A DNA stretch of 64,000 nucleotides from Acinetobacter guerrae (GCF_009372255.1 NZ_LXGN01000011.1:1-64000), one strand, 5' to 3'; counted from the stretch's first letter, positions 9,157-20,874 are shown. Notes: generated by a model from the sequence alone, not told the origin. A program made the numbers and translations.

Positions 9157-10302
9157 CTACGCCTTACCAATGATTCCACGAGCAACAATCTCTTTCATAA
9201 TTTCGTTGGTTCCACCGTAAATACGCTGAATACGGGCATCAACAAAAAAACGTGAAATCGGATACTCTGTCATATAACCATAGCCACCAAATAATTGTAG
9301 TAAATTATCGGCAACTTTCATTTGCATGTCTGTACTAAAGCATTTGAGAGCTGCTGCTGTTTCTACATCCAGTTTGGCTTGTTGATACAAAGCAAGATTC
9401 TGATTATAAAAAGCAGCCGTTGCCAATTCATCAATTTTCGCCTGTGCCAAGACAAAGCGTGTGTTCTGGAAATTCGCAATCGGCTGACCAAATGCTTGAC
9501 GTTCTTTGACATAAGTCGTTGTAACATCAATTGCACCACGAATTGCACCGAGCGCTGTAGCCGCAATTGCAGTACGCTCACGTGGTAATTCCTGCATGAG
9601 ATAGGCAAAGCCCTGACCGGGTTGCCCTAAAAGTTGATCTTTAGGAACTTTCACATTGTCAAAGAAAAGCTCAGACGTATCTTGCGAATGTAACCCGATT
9701 TTATCAAGGTTGGTACCTTTCTTAAAACCGTCCAGATGAGTATCTACCAACAGCAAAGAAACCCCTTTGGCACGTGCTTGCGGATCTGTTTTAACCGCGA
9801 GTACCACTAGATCTGCATGCTGACCATTTGAAATAAAAGTTTTAGAGCCATTTAGGACATAATGATCATCTTGTAAAATTGCACTGGTACGAATTGCTTG
9901 TAAATCAGAACCTGCACCTGGTTCAGTCATCCCAATTGCACCAACAACTTCGCCACTGACCATTTTTGGAAGCCAATACTGTTTTTGCTCTTCACTGGCT
10001 ATATGCAAAATATAAGGTGCTGCAATCTCTGAATGACATGAAATTGCAGTGGATAAAGCACCATAACCCGCACGTGCAGATTCTTCTACCAACATTAAAG
10101 AGTAATGTGTTGGAACACCATAGCCTCCATAGCTTTCAGGTACATCAACACATAGATAACCATTTTCACCCAATGATGACCAAACTGAACGTGGCATGAT
10201 GCCTTCTCGTTCCCATTGATCATAATGTGGTGCAATATGCTCATTCATATAACGTTTAAAATTATCACGAAATAATTCCAGATCAGCATCATAAGCTAGC
10301 AT
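9157..10302 (-). CDS. Acyl-CoA dehydrogenase
   Basis: This 381-residue FAD enzyme introduces a double bond at C2-C3 of an acyl-CoA. The signatures are GAIGMTEPGAGSDLQAI (near residue 120), RTAIAATALGAIRGA and RQAFGQPI in the third domain, and QLFGGYGYMTEYPISRF with the conserved IYGGTNEIMKEI at the C-terminus. The catalytic Glu of short/medium-chain enzymes would be that of GGTNEI. AAGGAAGT lies about 6 bases before the ATG. No other beta-oxidation gene is adjacent, so substrate chain length cannot be inferred; a branched or short-chain acyl-CoA is possible. Confidence 0.93.
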   Translation of the reverse strand: MLAYDADLELFRDNFKRYMNEHIAPHYDQWEREGIMPRSVWSSLGENGYLCVDVPESYGGYGVPTHYSLMLVEESARAGYGALSTAISCHSEIAAPYILHIASEEQKQYWLPKMVSGEVVGAIGMTEPGAGSDLQAIRTSAILQDDHYVLNGSKTFISNGQHADLVVLAVKTDPQARAKGVSLLLVDTHLDGFKKGTNLDKIGLHSQDTSELFFDNVKVPKDQLLGQPGQGFAYLMQELPRERTAIAATALGAIRGAIDVTTTYVKERQAFGQPIANFQNTRFVLAQAKIDELATAAFYNQNLALYQQAKLDVETAAALKCFSTDMQMKVADNLLQLFGGYGYMTEYPISRFFVDARIQRIYGGTNEIMKEIVARGIIGKA

Positions 10303-10482
10303 TCATACTTCCTTTTCGATGTTGTTGTTCTATCTTTTAACGTAAAGATGCTAATAATTTTTACACTAAAAATCATGATCTATTGTTCTACAGTTGAGAA
10401 CTTTACAGTCAGATGTTTATCAAAAATATGATTTCTTTCTAAAATGTCAAATAAATCAATGTATTTCATTGCTATTATAAAT

Positions 10483-10524
10483 AAAAAATCCCTGACTCAT
10501 TTTTTATGTATCAGGGATTTTTTT
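10483..10524 (-). terminator. Terminator of the aspT-aspD unit
   Basis: The stem AATCCCTGA (10487-10495) pairs with TCAGGGATT (10511-10519). Reading the minus strand a T run follows. It lies just past the aspD stop codon. Confidence 0.8.
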
Positions 10525-10533
10525 CAGGTTTGC

Positions 10534-12159
<1,626 letters not shown>

Positions 12160-12186
12160 TCATTTAAAATTTTTAAGATTAGGTGA

Positions 12187-13869
12187 TCAGGCCAAGCCAA
12201 CAATCACTGGGCCGAGTAAAGTTAAAAATACATTTGCCAACGCGTAGGTAATCGCAAAGGGAACTGTAGGGATTGAGTTTCCAGCTTTATCCAAAACTGC
12301 GCCAAATGCAGGATTGGCACTTCGCGCACCTGAAAGCGCGCCAGCAAACACTGCAACATTGTCATATTTGAGAACATAGCGTCCAAAAAGCATGCTGAGA
12401 ATGAGTGGAACCAATGTGACAACAACCCCAATCAGGAATAAAGAAAGTCCACTTTCTTTCACTGTCTGAATCGCTTGTAATCCAGATTGCAACCCAACTG
12501 CTGCGACAAATCCAGCAAGTCCAAGGTCTTTTAAAAGCTGTGAAGCTGCAAGGGGCATATTGCCGTGAATTTGGTCGCGACTACGTATCCAGCCAAAAAC
12601 CAGACCTGAAAGTAACGCACCGCCACCAGCACCCAGAGTTAATGGAATATCACCAATACGAACAACAATAAGTCCGATAATCAAACCAATGGCGATCCCT
12701 GCTCCATGAAAAACCCAATCTGTTTTAAGGCTTTCTGGAAGTGCCTGACCTGCTTCTTTAATCACACGATTCAGATCACTTTGCGTACCATAAACAGTCA
12801 CAACATCTCCACGATGAAAAACAAAATCATCGGTAAGTTCAACAGACTCGCTATTGCGTTTGATTCCTAAAATATAAATGCCATGTTTTAGATAAGGTGG
12901 CGTATTCGCTTTTAAATCACCAAGTGTACGATTGATATATTTAGAATTTTTCAGGATGACATCTGTCGTTTCCATGATTAATTCCATACCTTCTGAAGAT
13001 TGTAATTCTTTACCTAGGCTACTGGCACTTTCTACAACACCTGTGCGTCGCCCTACCACCAGAACAACATCATTGGTTTTTAAGACAGTCTCGGCAGTAA
13101 TATCAATCAATCGGTCATTACGCTTTACTTTTTCAATCGTAATATTATTTACTTTAGATTCGATATCTTGAATCGTTTTTCCATTGGCTTGTTCAACCTG
13201 ATAAATACGGCTCACAATCTCTGGCATAGCCATTTCTTGCCCTGGGGCAAGTTCGACTGCACCTTTTAAAAGCTCAGATTGTGCCTTAATTGCATCATCA
13301 CGTATTTCTCGTCCCATAAACTTAGGCAACAAATTTACGCAGACAATAATTGCACCAAGCGAACCAAAAACATACGTGACAGCGTAACCAATGGCTACGT
13401 TACTTTGTAATCTTTGAATTTCTGCTAAAGGTAAATCTAAACGAGATAATGCATCACCTGCTGTACCAATAATAGCGGATTGCGTCATTCCACCTGCGGC
13501 AAGCCCTGCGGCCAAACCTTTATCCAGATGGAAAATTTTTGCCATAACAAGAACAGTTACCAGACCACAAATTGCCATAAATGCAGCAAGTAAAATTTCC
13601 TTGATTGAACTTGGCCCTAAAGATTTAAAGAATTGAGGGCCACTTTCAAAACCTACGGCATAAATAAATAAAGCAAATAAAATTGATTTAACGCCATTAT
13701 CGACCGATACACCAATTAAACTTAGTATTACAGCGACCAATAATGAACCTGCAACACCACCTAATTGGAACTTACCAACCTGAAATTTACCAATCCAGAA
13801 ACCAATTGCAATAGATAGAAACAGTAAAATTTCAGGACTATGTTTTAATACGCTTTGTAACCATTCCAT
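12187..13869 (-). CDS. aspT: Aspartate-alanine antiporter AspT
   Basis: This 560-residue inner membrane protein is of the aspartate:alanine exchanger (AAE) family. It has two blocks of hydrophobic helices (about residues 12-180 and 385-560) around a central cytosolic part carrying two TrkA-C/RCK-C-like domains (about 205-285 and 290-370, for example VVGRRTGVVE and RGDVVTVYGTQSDL). AAE-family landmark sequences such as GLAAGGMTQSAIIGTAGDA and GALSGARSANPAFGAV are present. It is upstream of aspD in a likely operon and supplies its substrate while exporting the product. GAGAGG lies upstream of the ATG. Confidence 0.95.
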   Translation of the reverse strand: MEWLQSVLKHSPEILLFLSIAIGFWIGKFQVGKFQLGGVAGSLLVAVILSLIGVSVDNGVKSILFALFIYAVGFESGPQFFKSLGPSSIKEILLAAFMAICGLVTVLVMAKIFHLDKGLAAGLAAGGMTQSAIIGTAGDALSRLDLPLAEIQRLQSNVAIGYAVTYVFGSLGAIIVCVNLLPKFMGREIRDDAIKAQSELLKGAVELAPGQEMAMPEIVSRIYQVEQANGKTIQDIESKVNNITIEKVKRNDRLIDITAETVLKTNDVVLVVGRRTGVVESASSLGKELQSSEGMELIMETTDVILKNSKYINRTLGDLKANTPPYLKHGIYILGIKRNSESVELTDDFVFHRGDVVTVYGTQSDLNRVIKEAGQALPESLKTDWVFHGAGIAIGLIIGLIVVRIGDIPLTLGAGGGALLSGLVFGWIRSRDQIHGNMPLAASQLLKDLGLAGFVAAVGLQSGLQAIQTVKESGLSLFLIGVVVTLVPLILSMLFGRYVLKYDNVAVFAGALSGARSANPAFGAVLDKAGNSIPTVPFAITYALANVFLTLLGPVIVGLA

Positions 13870-14081
13870 TATTTTGACCTCTCACTTTCTTTATTATTAA
13901 GTTTAAGAGTTACTGATTTTGTATTTTTAAACATCCCCAATCTTAATTAGGAATGCCTAATCATGAGAATAATCAATATTTTTATTTAGCTGATCTATCT
14001 TTTAAATTTTTTATTCTTTTAAGGATACTAGTAAATATTGACCAGTACCCATTTTCATTCTAATCAAAGAATAATGTCTAA

Positions 14082-14510
14082 TTAGACAATAACATTAAGA
14101 TCTACATCAATATTTCCACGAGTGGCATTTGAATATGGGCAGACAATATGCGCCGCATCAACCAGTTTTTTTGCCTCTACTTCATCCATTCCTTCCAGAT
14201 GAATATTGAGTTTAGCTTCAATACCGAACCCTGTAGGAATAGGACCAATCCCCACTTCACCTTCAATATAAGCATCTGCTGGAATTTTAATTTTATCGCG
14301 ATTTGCAACAAACTTTAAAGCTCCCAGAAAACAAGCCGAATAACCACCTGCAAAAAGTTGCTCAGGATTAGTTACCGCTCCACCAGCACCTCCCATTTCT
14401 TTAGGAACACCAAGTTTTACATTAAGGACACCGTCTGAAGAAACCACTTGTCCATCTCGACCACCTGTTGCCTTAGCTTTGGCACGATAAACTACTTTTT
14501 CGAGAGACAT
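14082..14510 (-). CDS. ohr: Organic hydroperoxide resistance protein Ohr
   Basis: This 142-residue thiol peroxidase reduces organic hydroperoxides, usually with lipoylated protein as reductant. Both redox cysteines are present: the peroxidatic Cys in GYSACFLGAL (near residue 60) and the resolving Cys in VCPYSNATRGN (near residue 124). Length equals the family norm. AGGA lies 7 bases before the ATG. No OhrR repressor gene is adjacent. It is a single-gene unit. Confidence 0.97.
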   Translation of the reverse strand: MSLEKVVYRAKAKATGGRDGQVVSSDGVLNVKLGVPKEMGGAGGAVTNPEQLFAGGYSACFLGALKFVANRDKIKIPADAYIEGEVGIGPIPTGFGIEAKLNIHLEGMDEVEAKKLVDAAHIVCPYSNATRGNIDVDLNVIV

Positions 14511-14780
14511 ACTTATTCCTATCGTATTTTTATAAAAAGATCTATCTACTCTAAAACGAAAAGATTTAGTTTTTTTAATTTATGTTGTTGGAATACGAGC
14601 TTATTGTAAAAATAAGTTTTTCAAATACAGGAATAATGAATAGTTCTATGCATATTTTACTCAGCAAATAAGGCTTAATAATTAAAAAGTCATTTATCTT
14701 AAAATAGAGTCTGGTAAAATAGTTATTTCTTTTTAGAATATACATTTAAACGAGTTTATTCAAAATTTTGGAACATGTTT

Positions 14781-15254
14781 ATGAGTCGTAAATTACTTAC
14801 TGTAGAGGGGTATCAACGCTTACAAAATGAATTAAATGATCTTGTCCGTAAGGAACGTCCTGAAATTACCAGTATTGTCTCATGGGCAGCTAGCCTCGGC
14901 GATCGATCAGAAAACGCTGACTATCATTACAACAAAAGAAAGTTAAGAGAAATTGATCGTAGAATCAGATATTTAACCAAACTTTTTGAGGTCGCATATA
15001 AAGTTGAATATAGCCCTGAACAGGATGGCAAAGCTTATTTTGGTGCATGGGTTGAATTAGAAAATGACGATGGAGAAAAGATTAAATTTCGCATTGTTGG
15101 TGATGAAGAAATTTATGGACGCAAAGACTACATTTCACTTCAGTCACCTATGGCAAAAGCATGTTTAGGCAAATCTCTAGATGATGAAATTCAGGTGCAA
15201 ACACCTCACGGTAAAAAAACTTGGTATATCGTTCAAATTTCTTATCCTCAGTAA
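14781..15254 (+). CDS. greB: Transcription elongation factor GreB
   Basis: This 157-residue protein rescues backtracked RNA polymerase by stimulating transcript cleavage. The N-terminal coiled coil (about 1-75) carries the acidic tip in LGDRSENADYHYNKRKLRE and the GreB-like basic patch IDRRIRYLTK; the C-terminal FKBP-like domain follows (about 80-157). An in-frame ATG at 14775 is two codons upstream; I chose 14781 because the protein then begins MSRKLLTVEGYQRL as in relatives. Transcribed alone. Confidence 0.93.
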   Translation: MSRKLLTVEGYQRLQNELNDLVRKERPEITSIVSWAASLGDRSENADYHYNKRKLREIDRRIRYLTKLFEVAYKVEYSPEQDGKAYFGAWVELENDDGEKIKFRIVGDEEIYGRKDYISLQSPMAKACLGKSLDDEIQVQTPHGKKTWYIVQISYPQ

Positions 15255-15695
15255 TATAACGCTTTTTTGGTTTAGTATTTTATTTAACACATTTCATTCT
15301 GAATTGGCTTAGCACCTTATTTAGTGAAATTTCATAAATCAATCCAACTAAAACACAACAGATGCCTTACAAGAATTATCAATTTATTCGTGATTTCGAC
15401 ATGTAAGAATTGTATAAATATATCTCTTTTTAAAATCATTAGTTTAGAGCGCATTCGGTATATTTTTTATGCAAAAAATTTGACATTCACTTTTAAGGTG
15501 ATTATTATTCGCCCTGACCTAAATTTGGTCATTTTTTAAACTGTTTAGTTTTACTATATAGTGTCAGTTTTTCAATAGTCATTTTTTTGAATGACGTCAT
15601 GACTGCCCACCCCTCTTGGATTTACCAACTTGTTGAAAATCTGGAAGCATTTTGTCTGGATTTTTAGGGCGTAAATTATCTGTAGCGGAGACAAC
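15255..15695. other. Gene-free AT-rich gap
   Basis: I see no convincing gene here. One 71-codon open frame (15324-15539) has no ribosome site and biased, Ile/Phe-rich content. TGACC (15515-15519) and GGTCA (15527-15531) followed by TTTTTT form a weak terminator-like hairpin. Confidence 0.5.
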
Positions 15696-16808
15696 ATGCA
15701 CAGTAGTTCAACCACTGAATCGAGGCCTGGCCTGAGTTCATTATTTCCTTCACTCCCATTTAAAGCCTTAGCATTGAGTACGGTACTGATTCCATTTCAT
15801 AGTATCAATGCCGGTAAAACACACCAATACAATGCTGTCGTAGATAGTAATACCCTGACCGTTGTTGCAGTTGAATCTCCCACAACTGTATTTAAAAAGG
15901 GTCAGTTTTTACATGGTTTTGGCTATGACCTAACCCGTCAATATGCAAAGAGTTTAAATGTTAAGCTAAATTTTAAAACCGTTAAAGATAATGCAACAGC
16001 TTTAAATATGGTTGCTCAAGGTAAAGCAAATTTTGCCATGACCACTGCAACTTTTAAAACTGTCGAAAATAAGCAATTGATTTCATTCTCAGCAAGCTGT
16101 GGTGATGATGCCAATTTAGCTAAAAATGGTCTTAATACTCAGCTGAATTGGGTATTTAAATATGCTGATGATCCTCTTTCACAGACTGCCAGTGGGTTTA
16201 TTTGCCAAAGCAAACAAAATGGTGTTACAGGTCAATTGGCATCATTTTATAATCGTAATGTCGTCAAGCCTGAAGCATGGCCAATGATTAAGCGTGATCT
16301 AGACAATCGCCTGCCTATTTATAAGGCAAGTTTTAAGAAAACCGCTGAAAAGTATGATTTGGATTGGCAATTACTTGCTGCGATTGGTTATCAGGAATCT
16401 TATTTAAAACCAAATTCAGTTTCACCAACAGGTGTACGTGGACTGATGATGCTAACGAATAATACTGCACGTGCAATGGGTGTGACCAATCGCGTCGATC
16501 CTGCACAAAGTATTCAAGGCGGAGCAAAATATTATGACCTCATGCTCAGTGAATATCAGCATATCCCATACCCAGACCGTAATTGGTATGCTTTAGTCGC
16601 CTATAATATGGGGCCTGGTGCAGTCAGTCAGATTCAAAAGCGCTTACAAAGTCAAGGTAAGAATCCTAATAACTGGCTGGTATTTTATGATTACTTAAAT
16701 CGTAATAAAGCGAGTAATGGTCGCTATCGTCAGGCTGTTCAATATGTAACGCGAATTCGGGCTTATGTAGAACATATTAAAACCAGTGAACGCTGGATTG
16801 ATGTTTAA
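15696..16808 (+). CDS. MltF-like membrane-bound lytic transglycosylase, short form
   Basis: This 370-residue protein cleaves the MurNAc-GlcNAc bond of peptidoglycan. An unusual 20-residue hydrophilic start precedes a hydrophobic export segment (about residues 24-40). Residues about 45-125 resemble part of a periplasmic solute-binding (SBP_bac_3) domain, as in MltF, but this domain is much shorter than the usual 230 residues or so. The lytic transglycosylase domain spans about 220-360: catalytic Glu in AAIGYQESYLKPNS, then PTGVRGLMMLT and ALVAYNMGPGAV. GGAG precedes the ATG. The strange N-terminus may mean another export route. Confidence 0.88.
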   Translation: MHSSSTTESRPGLSSLFPSLPFKALALSTVLIPFHSINAGKTHQYNAVVDSNTLTVVAVESPTTVFKKGQFLHGFGYDLTRQYAKSLNVKLNFKTVKDNATALNMVAQGKANFAMTTATFKTVENKQLISFSASCGDDANLAKNGLNTQLNWVFKYADDPLSQTASGFICQSKQNGVTGQLASFYNRNVVKPEAWPMIKRDLDNRLPIYKASFKKTAEKYDLDWQLLAAIGYQESYLKPNSVSPTGVRGLMMLTNNTARAMGVTNRVDPAQSIQGGAKYYDLMLSEYQHIPYPDRNWYALVAYNMGPGAVSQIQKRLQSQGKNPNNWLVFYDYLNRNKASNGRYRQAVQYVTRIRAYVEHIKTSERWIDV

Positions 16809-16841
16809 TTGTTCGATTGCTTTTATTGTTCTTTTGCATAA

Positions 16842-16873
16842 AAAAAGCTTAGTCTTCAAAGACCAAGCTTTTT
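16842..16873. terminator. Bidirectional terminator
   Basis: AAAAAGCTTAGTCT and AGACCAAGCTTTTT pair with one mismatch around a TCAA loop, flanked by A and T runs. It separates the convergent transglycosylase and SCP2 genes. Confidence 0.85.
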
Positions 16874-16886
16874 ATTTACATTCAAA

Positions 16887-17270
16887 TTATGCTGTATGTT
16901 CAAGCACTTTTTTGAACAAAGTTTTTTGTTCTTGACTAGGTTTAGCAGTTTGCAATGCCATCAATTGAGACATATCGCCCTGAACTTTGATTTTACCTGT
17001 CATAAATGCCTGCATTGCCGCAGCCATATCGAACTCAAGAAATACTTTACGAAGTGTTTCAGCATCCATATTCAATGTTGTTTTTGCATTTGATGACAAA
17101 CCTTTTTGGATTTTTCCGCCATCTAAAGCCAATTCGCTATTACCATTTGCGTCTGTAACAACAAGATTAATTGCCAAATTTGCCAATGCTGGTGGTAAAT
17201 TCAAGTCACCTGCCTCAGCAGTTAATTGGTCGACAGTAGAAAACCAGTCATCAGTTAAAAATGCAGGCAT
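16887..17270 (-). CDS. SCP2 sterol-binding domain protein
   Basis: This 127-residue cytosolic protein is a single SCP2-like lipid-binding domain. Typical elements are NLVVTDANGNSELALDGGKI in the first half and FMTGKIKVQGDMSQLMALQ near residues 90-110, the segment that closes the hydrophobic pocket. Ligand and role are not known; small SCP2 proteins are often found with fatty acid metabolism. GAGGAA lies directly upstream of the ATG. Single-gene unit. Confidence 0.9.
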   Translation of the reverse strand: MPAFLTDDWFSTVDQLTAEAGDLNLPPALANLAINLVVTDANGNSELALDGGKIQKGLSSNAKTTLNMDAETLRKVFLEFDMAAAMQAFMTGKIKVQGDMSQLMALQTAKPSQEQKTLFKKVLEHTA

Positions 17271-17483
17271 GTTCTTTCCTCAAATGTATTTGTTCAATTC
17301 CTTGTGTTGACTAGATCAAGCATAGACAACATCTTTTTGAAGCAATTTGCTTGTGCATTGTTATAGCACGTTCTTTTTATTTTGAGCTAACCTTTTTTGT
17401 ACGCGCCATTCATTTTGGATAATCTGAAGACTTTATCGGGTAAAAAAAATGCTAACTTATAAATCAGTTAGCATTAGAATGGC

Positions 17484-18389
17484 TTATTCAGCTGCAAAAC
17501 TTAGATTAACCACATCTAGACGTTTTTTAATTTCTTCGGGATCTTTAAAATCCAATTCACGTTGTGAATCAAGAACTTCAAAGTCAAACAATTCACGATC
17601 TGCCAATTGCGATGGTGATACATTTTGTAAAGCACCAAAAATACTATGTAAACGTTTTGGATATTGTTTATCCCAATCACGTAACATTTCATTGAGCATG
17701 GCACGTTGAAGATTTTCCTGAGAACCACACAAATTACATGGGATAATCGGGAACTGACGCATTTCTGCATATTTAATAATGTCTTTTTCTTCAACATACG
17801 CCAAAGGACGAATCAAAATATTCTTTTTATCTGAAGATAAAAGTTTTGGTGGCATCGCCTTCAAACTACCGCCATGAAACAGATTTAAAAAGAAGGTTGC
17901 GATAATATCATCACGATGATGTCCAAGTGCAACTTTGGTTGCGCCTATTTCTTGAGCAAAACCATAAAGTGACCCACGGCGTAAACGTGAGCAGACTGCG
18001 CAGTACGTTTTGCCTTCCGGAGTTAAACGCTTGGTAATGGTATAAGTATCTTTTTCCAAGATATAATATGGAATCTTATTTTCTTCCATATAGCGTGGCA
18101 AAACGTCTTCTGGAAAACCTGGCTGTTTCTGATCCAGATTCACTGCAACAATATCAAAATTGATCGGCGCGATGCGCTTAAATTGTAATAAAATGTCCAG
18201 CAAGGTATAGCTGTCTTTGCCCCCAGACACACATACCATGACTTTGTCGCCATCCTCAATCATCTTAAAGTCACGAATAGCATGACCCACCTGACGGCGA
18301 AGTTTTTTTAGCAAGCGATAATATGCTGAACTGGTCGGCAGCTCAGGTTTAAAATTAAATCCCTGATCGGACTCAACTGGCGAGTACAT
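17484..18389 (-). CDS. ttcA: tRNA 2-thiocytidine biosynthesis protein TtcA
   Basis: This 301-residue PP-loop ATPase inserts sulfur at cytidine 32 of certain tRNAs using an iron-sulfur cluster. The PP-loop is [16 protein letters not shown] (near residue 53), and the cluster cysteines are in [10 protein letters not shown] (near 128) and IPCNLCGSQ (near 218). A GTG two codons earlier (18395) could also start the frame; I prefer the ATG at 18389. Single gene, convergent with nothing close. Confidence 0.95.
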   Translation of the reverse strand: MYSPVESDQGFNFKPELPTSSAYYRLLKKLRRQVGHAIRDFKMIEDGDKVMVCVSGGKDSYTLLDILLQFKRIAPINFDIVAVNLDQKQPGFPEDVLPRYMEENKIPYYILEKDTYTITKRLTPEGKTYCAVCSRLRRGSLYGFAQEIGATKVALGHHRDDIIATFFLNLFHGGSLKAMPPKLLSSDKKNILIRPLAYVEEKDIIKYAEMRQFPIIPCNLCGSQENLQRAMLNEMLRDWDKQYPKRLHSIFGALQNVSPSQLADRELFDFEVLDSQRELDFKDPEEIKKRLDVVNLSFAAE

Positions 18390-18895
18390 AGACACACGTT
18401 ACCATAAGAAAAATACCGCACAATTTTATCTGATTCATCCATGAAGCGCACCTAAAGAATTTTTAATTTCTCTGCTTTGTCATTTTTACGATTTATACTG
18501 GTCTGCTTTAAAGAAAAAATTAAGCATGATTGTGTAAGATTTCGCCAAGATGCTTATATTTTGGACTTTTCCACAGTTTTCCACAAAACCTGTGGATAAA
18601 ATTGTGGATTTCTTTAGGCTTGACAAAGTGTTCTGATGTGAAAATAAGGCTTTTGTTTAAATTGTTCATTTTTTGATCAATTATTTTTATATATAATTTT
18701 CAATAACTTATTTATGTCAAGATGACTTTTCTAAAATATTTTTTTAATTTTTTTTGATTAGGATTCAGACAAAATAACTTGATTTTATTTGTCAAACAGG
18801 TTTAAAAAAACTTTCATCAAATCTAGTTAATTTACTTTTTTTTGTTACACTAGGTAGCGTGGCATTATACATTTTGATAAAGCGAATAATTTACA
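18390..18895. other. AT-rich intergenic region between divergent genes
   Basis: About 500 bases without a gene separate ttcA (minus) and the transglycosylase (plus). Apart from the DnaA-box-like cluster it contains very AT-rich DNA (18,640-18,850) with long T runs and presumably both promoters. Confidence 0.6.
18567..18610. promoter_or_regulatory. Cluster of DnaA-box-like 9-mers
   Basis: TTTTCCACA occurs at 18567-18575 and 18577-18585, both fitting TTWTNCACA. TGTGGATAA at 18591-18599 is the exact reverse complement of the consensus TTATCCACA. A near match TGTGGATTT lies at 18603-18611. They sit in a 500-base AT-rich gap between ttcA and a transglycosylase gene. Whether DnaA binds is not known. 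Confidence 0.5.
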
Positions 18896-19753
18896 ATGAA
18901 AAAGAGTGTGCATTTTTCTTTACATTTTATTTTGGGGTCAGTTATTGCAGGCGTAATGACTGTATCAAGTCATGCTGGTCAAATGTATGTTTATAAAGAT
19001 CGAGACGGTGGAACGCTACTGACCAATCGCAAAAGTTCAGATCGTTCCCTCACCAAAGTAAAAGCCACTTACTATTCAGACAGTAATATCCACGCTTATC
19101 GTAATTGGGGCAATTCTGAAGCTGCAGTCCTGCCCAGTTATAGTAAAAATAAAAATGCCTTTGATCATATTATTCGGCAAGCTGCTCAACAACATGGCGT
19201 TTCTGAAGGTTTAATTAAAGCAGTCATGCATACTGAATCGGGTTTTAATACCAATGCCCGCTCTCCAGTTGGAGCGCAAGGGTTAATGCAATTAATGCCT
19301 GCAACAGCCAAACGTTTTAATGTTTCTAATGTTTATGATCCTTACGAAAATATTTTTGGGGGAGCCAAATACTTAAGCTGGTTACTTAAACGCTTTAATG
19401 GCAATACACAATTGGCTTTAGCTGCTTATAATGCAGGTGAAGGTAATGTAGATAAATATGGCGGCATTCCTCCCTTCCGTGAAACACAGGATTATGTACA
19501 ACGTGTGACCAGTCGCTTGAACAATCTTTATGCCTCAGGTGCCAATACGAACTCCACAACACCGACAGCTCCACAAATCATTGCTCAGTCGGCCAATTAC
19601 ACTTCTACAACAGCGTCAAACACGCCTACCGAAAGTGCACCAAAATACAATCGTCAAATTATTTCTGTTTCCAATAATAGTTTTACTGATGCACCGGGAA
19701 CGTATGTCACTGATAACGCAACAGCCTATGCGAGAATTCACTTTGCAAATTAA
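18896..19753 (+). CDS. Periplasmic lytic transglycosylase with DUF4124-like N-terminus
   Basis: This 285-residue exported protein has a signal peptide (about 1-28, ending near SHAGQ), a DUF4124-like stretch (YVYKDRDGGTLLTNRK, about 30-55), and a Slt-type transglycosylase domain (about 90-205). The catalytic Glu is in MHTESGFNTNARSPVGAQGL, followed by MQLMPATAKRF and ALAAYNAGEGNVDKYGG. The last 70 residues are Thr/Ser/Asn-rich and probably unstructured. Role: peptidoglycan cleavage or turnover. Its promoter would lie in the long AT-rich gap upstream. Confidence 0.92.
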   Translation: MKKSVHFSLHFILGSVIAGVMTVSSHAGQMYVYKDRDGGTLLTNRKSSDRSLTKVKATYYSDSNIHAYRNWGNSEAAVLPSYSKNKNAFDHIIRQAAQQHGVSEGLIKAVMHTESGFNTNARSPVGAQGLMQLMPATAKRFNVSNVYDPYENIFGGAKYLSWLLKRFNGNTQLALAAYNAGEGNVDKYGGIPPFRETQDYVQRVTSRLNNLYASGANTNSTTPTAPQIIAQSANYTSTTASNTPTESAPKYNRQIISVSNNSFTDAPGTYVTDNATAYARIHFAN

Positions 19754-19902
19754 AGGTTTAATTTACCTACAATAGTTAACTTAAAAATTCCTTAAATAAA
19801 ATAATATGTCTTGAAATTTTGAGAAAAGGCCCTCATATTTAGCCTAATGATTTTAGGATCATGTTCTATTTTATTTTAATACCCTGAAAGAGGATTTACT
19901 CA

Positions 19903-20808
19903 ATGATGCGGATTGGTTTGTTTTTGCTAACCAACCTCGCGGTACTGGTTGTAGCTGGCATTATATTGTCACTCTTCGGTGTCGGTAGTTACCATGGCGC
20001 GGGTGGCTTAAATCTAGGCAACCTCTTGGTCATCTGTTTTGTGTTTGGTATGGTTGGCTCTCTTATTTCGTTATTTATGTCTAAATGGATGGCGAAGAAA
20101 ACCACTGGTACAGAATTGATTGACCCGAATGCTCCACGCAATCAGGCTGAAGCATGGTTATTGCAAACGGTTGCGGAACTTTCGCAACGTGCAGGCATTC
20201 AAATGCCAGAAGTCGGAATTTTCCCTTCTTACCAGTCCAACGCATTTGCGACAGGTTGGAATAAAAATGATGCACTCGTGTCAGTTTCTAGCGGTCTACT
20301 TGAACGTATGAACAAAGATGAACTTCGTGCAGTATTGGCGCATGAAATTGGACATGTTGCCAATGGTGACATGGTTACTCTTGCCCTCATTCAGGGTGTA
20401 GTCAACGCATTCGTCATGTTCTTTGCCCGCGTGATTGGCGATTTTATCGACCGTAACGTATTTGGTCGTCAAGACGGCGAAGCACCAGGCATGGGCTATT
20501 TTGTCGTGACGATTGTACTAGATATTGTGTTTGGTATTTTAGCGTCAACTATTGTACTTTGGTTCTCACGCCAACGTGAATATCGTGCTGACGAAGCAGG
20601 TGCGCGTTTAGCTGGCAAACAGGCAATGATTTCTGCATTATTACGCTTACAGGCCGAATCTGAACTACCAGATCAAATGCCAAAAGAAATGAAAGCTTTT
20701 GCGATTGCAGAAGGTAAAGAGCAAGGCTTTAGTCTCGCTGCTTTGTTCCATACGCATCCAACAATTGAACAGCGTGTAGCTGCATTACAACAGTTGAACT
20801 ATCCATAA
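19903..20808 (+). CDS. htpX: Membrane zinc protease HtpX
   Basis: This 301-residue M48 metalloprotease of the inner membrane degrades misfolded membrane proteins. Two N-terminal helices (about 5-25 and 38-60) precede the zinc motif [12 protein letters not shown] (HExxH near residue 147), two further hydrophobic segments and the third ligand region [14 protein letters not shown]. The C-terminal [13 protein letters not shown] is typical. AGAGGA lies upstream of the start. In E. coli it is under Cpx/heat-shock control; nothing in this sequence proves that here. Confidence 0.97.
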   Translation: MMRIGLFLLTNLAVLVVAGIILSLFGVGSYHGAGGLNLGNLLVICFVFGMVGSLISLFMSKWMAKKTTGTELIDPNAPRNQAEAWLLQTVAELSQRAGIQMPEVGIFPSYQSNAFATGWNKNDALVSVSSGLLERMNKDELRAVLAHEIGHVANGDMVTLALIQGVVNAFVMFFARVIGDFIDRNVFGRQDGEAPGMGYFVVTIVLDIVFGILASTIVLWFSRQREYRADEAGARLAGKQAMISALLRLQAESELPDQMPKEMKAFAIAEGKEQGFSLAALFHTHPTIEQRVAALQQLNYP

Positions 20809-20831
20809 GTGTTGTAAAGTCAATGTTAAGC

Positions 20832-20863
20832 AAAATGCCAGTCGATCATGATTGGCATTTTTT
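20832..20863. terminator. Terminator between htpX and the DUF4112 gene
   Basis: AAAATGCCA (20832-20840) pairs with TGGCATTTT (20853-20861), followed by more T. Useful for htpX and, more weakly, for the opposing gene. Confidence 0.75.
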
Positions 20864-20874
20864 ATGCCTTAGAA

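Noticed and set aside
15324..15539. 71-codon open frame after greB
   Set aside because: No ribosome site, Ile/Phe/Asn-rich content typical of chance frames in AT-rich DNA, and no recognisable pattern.
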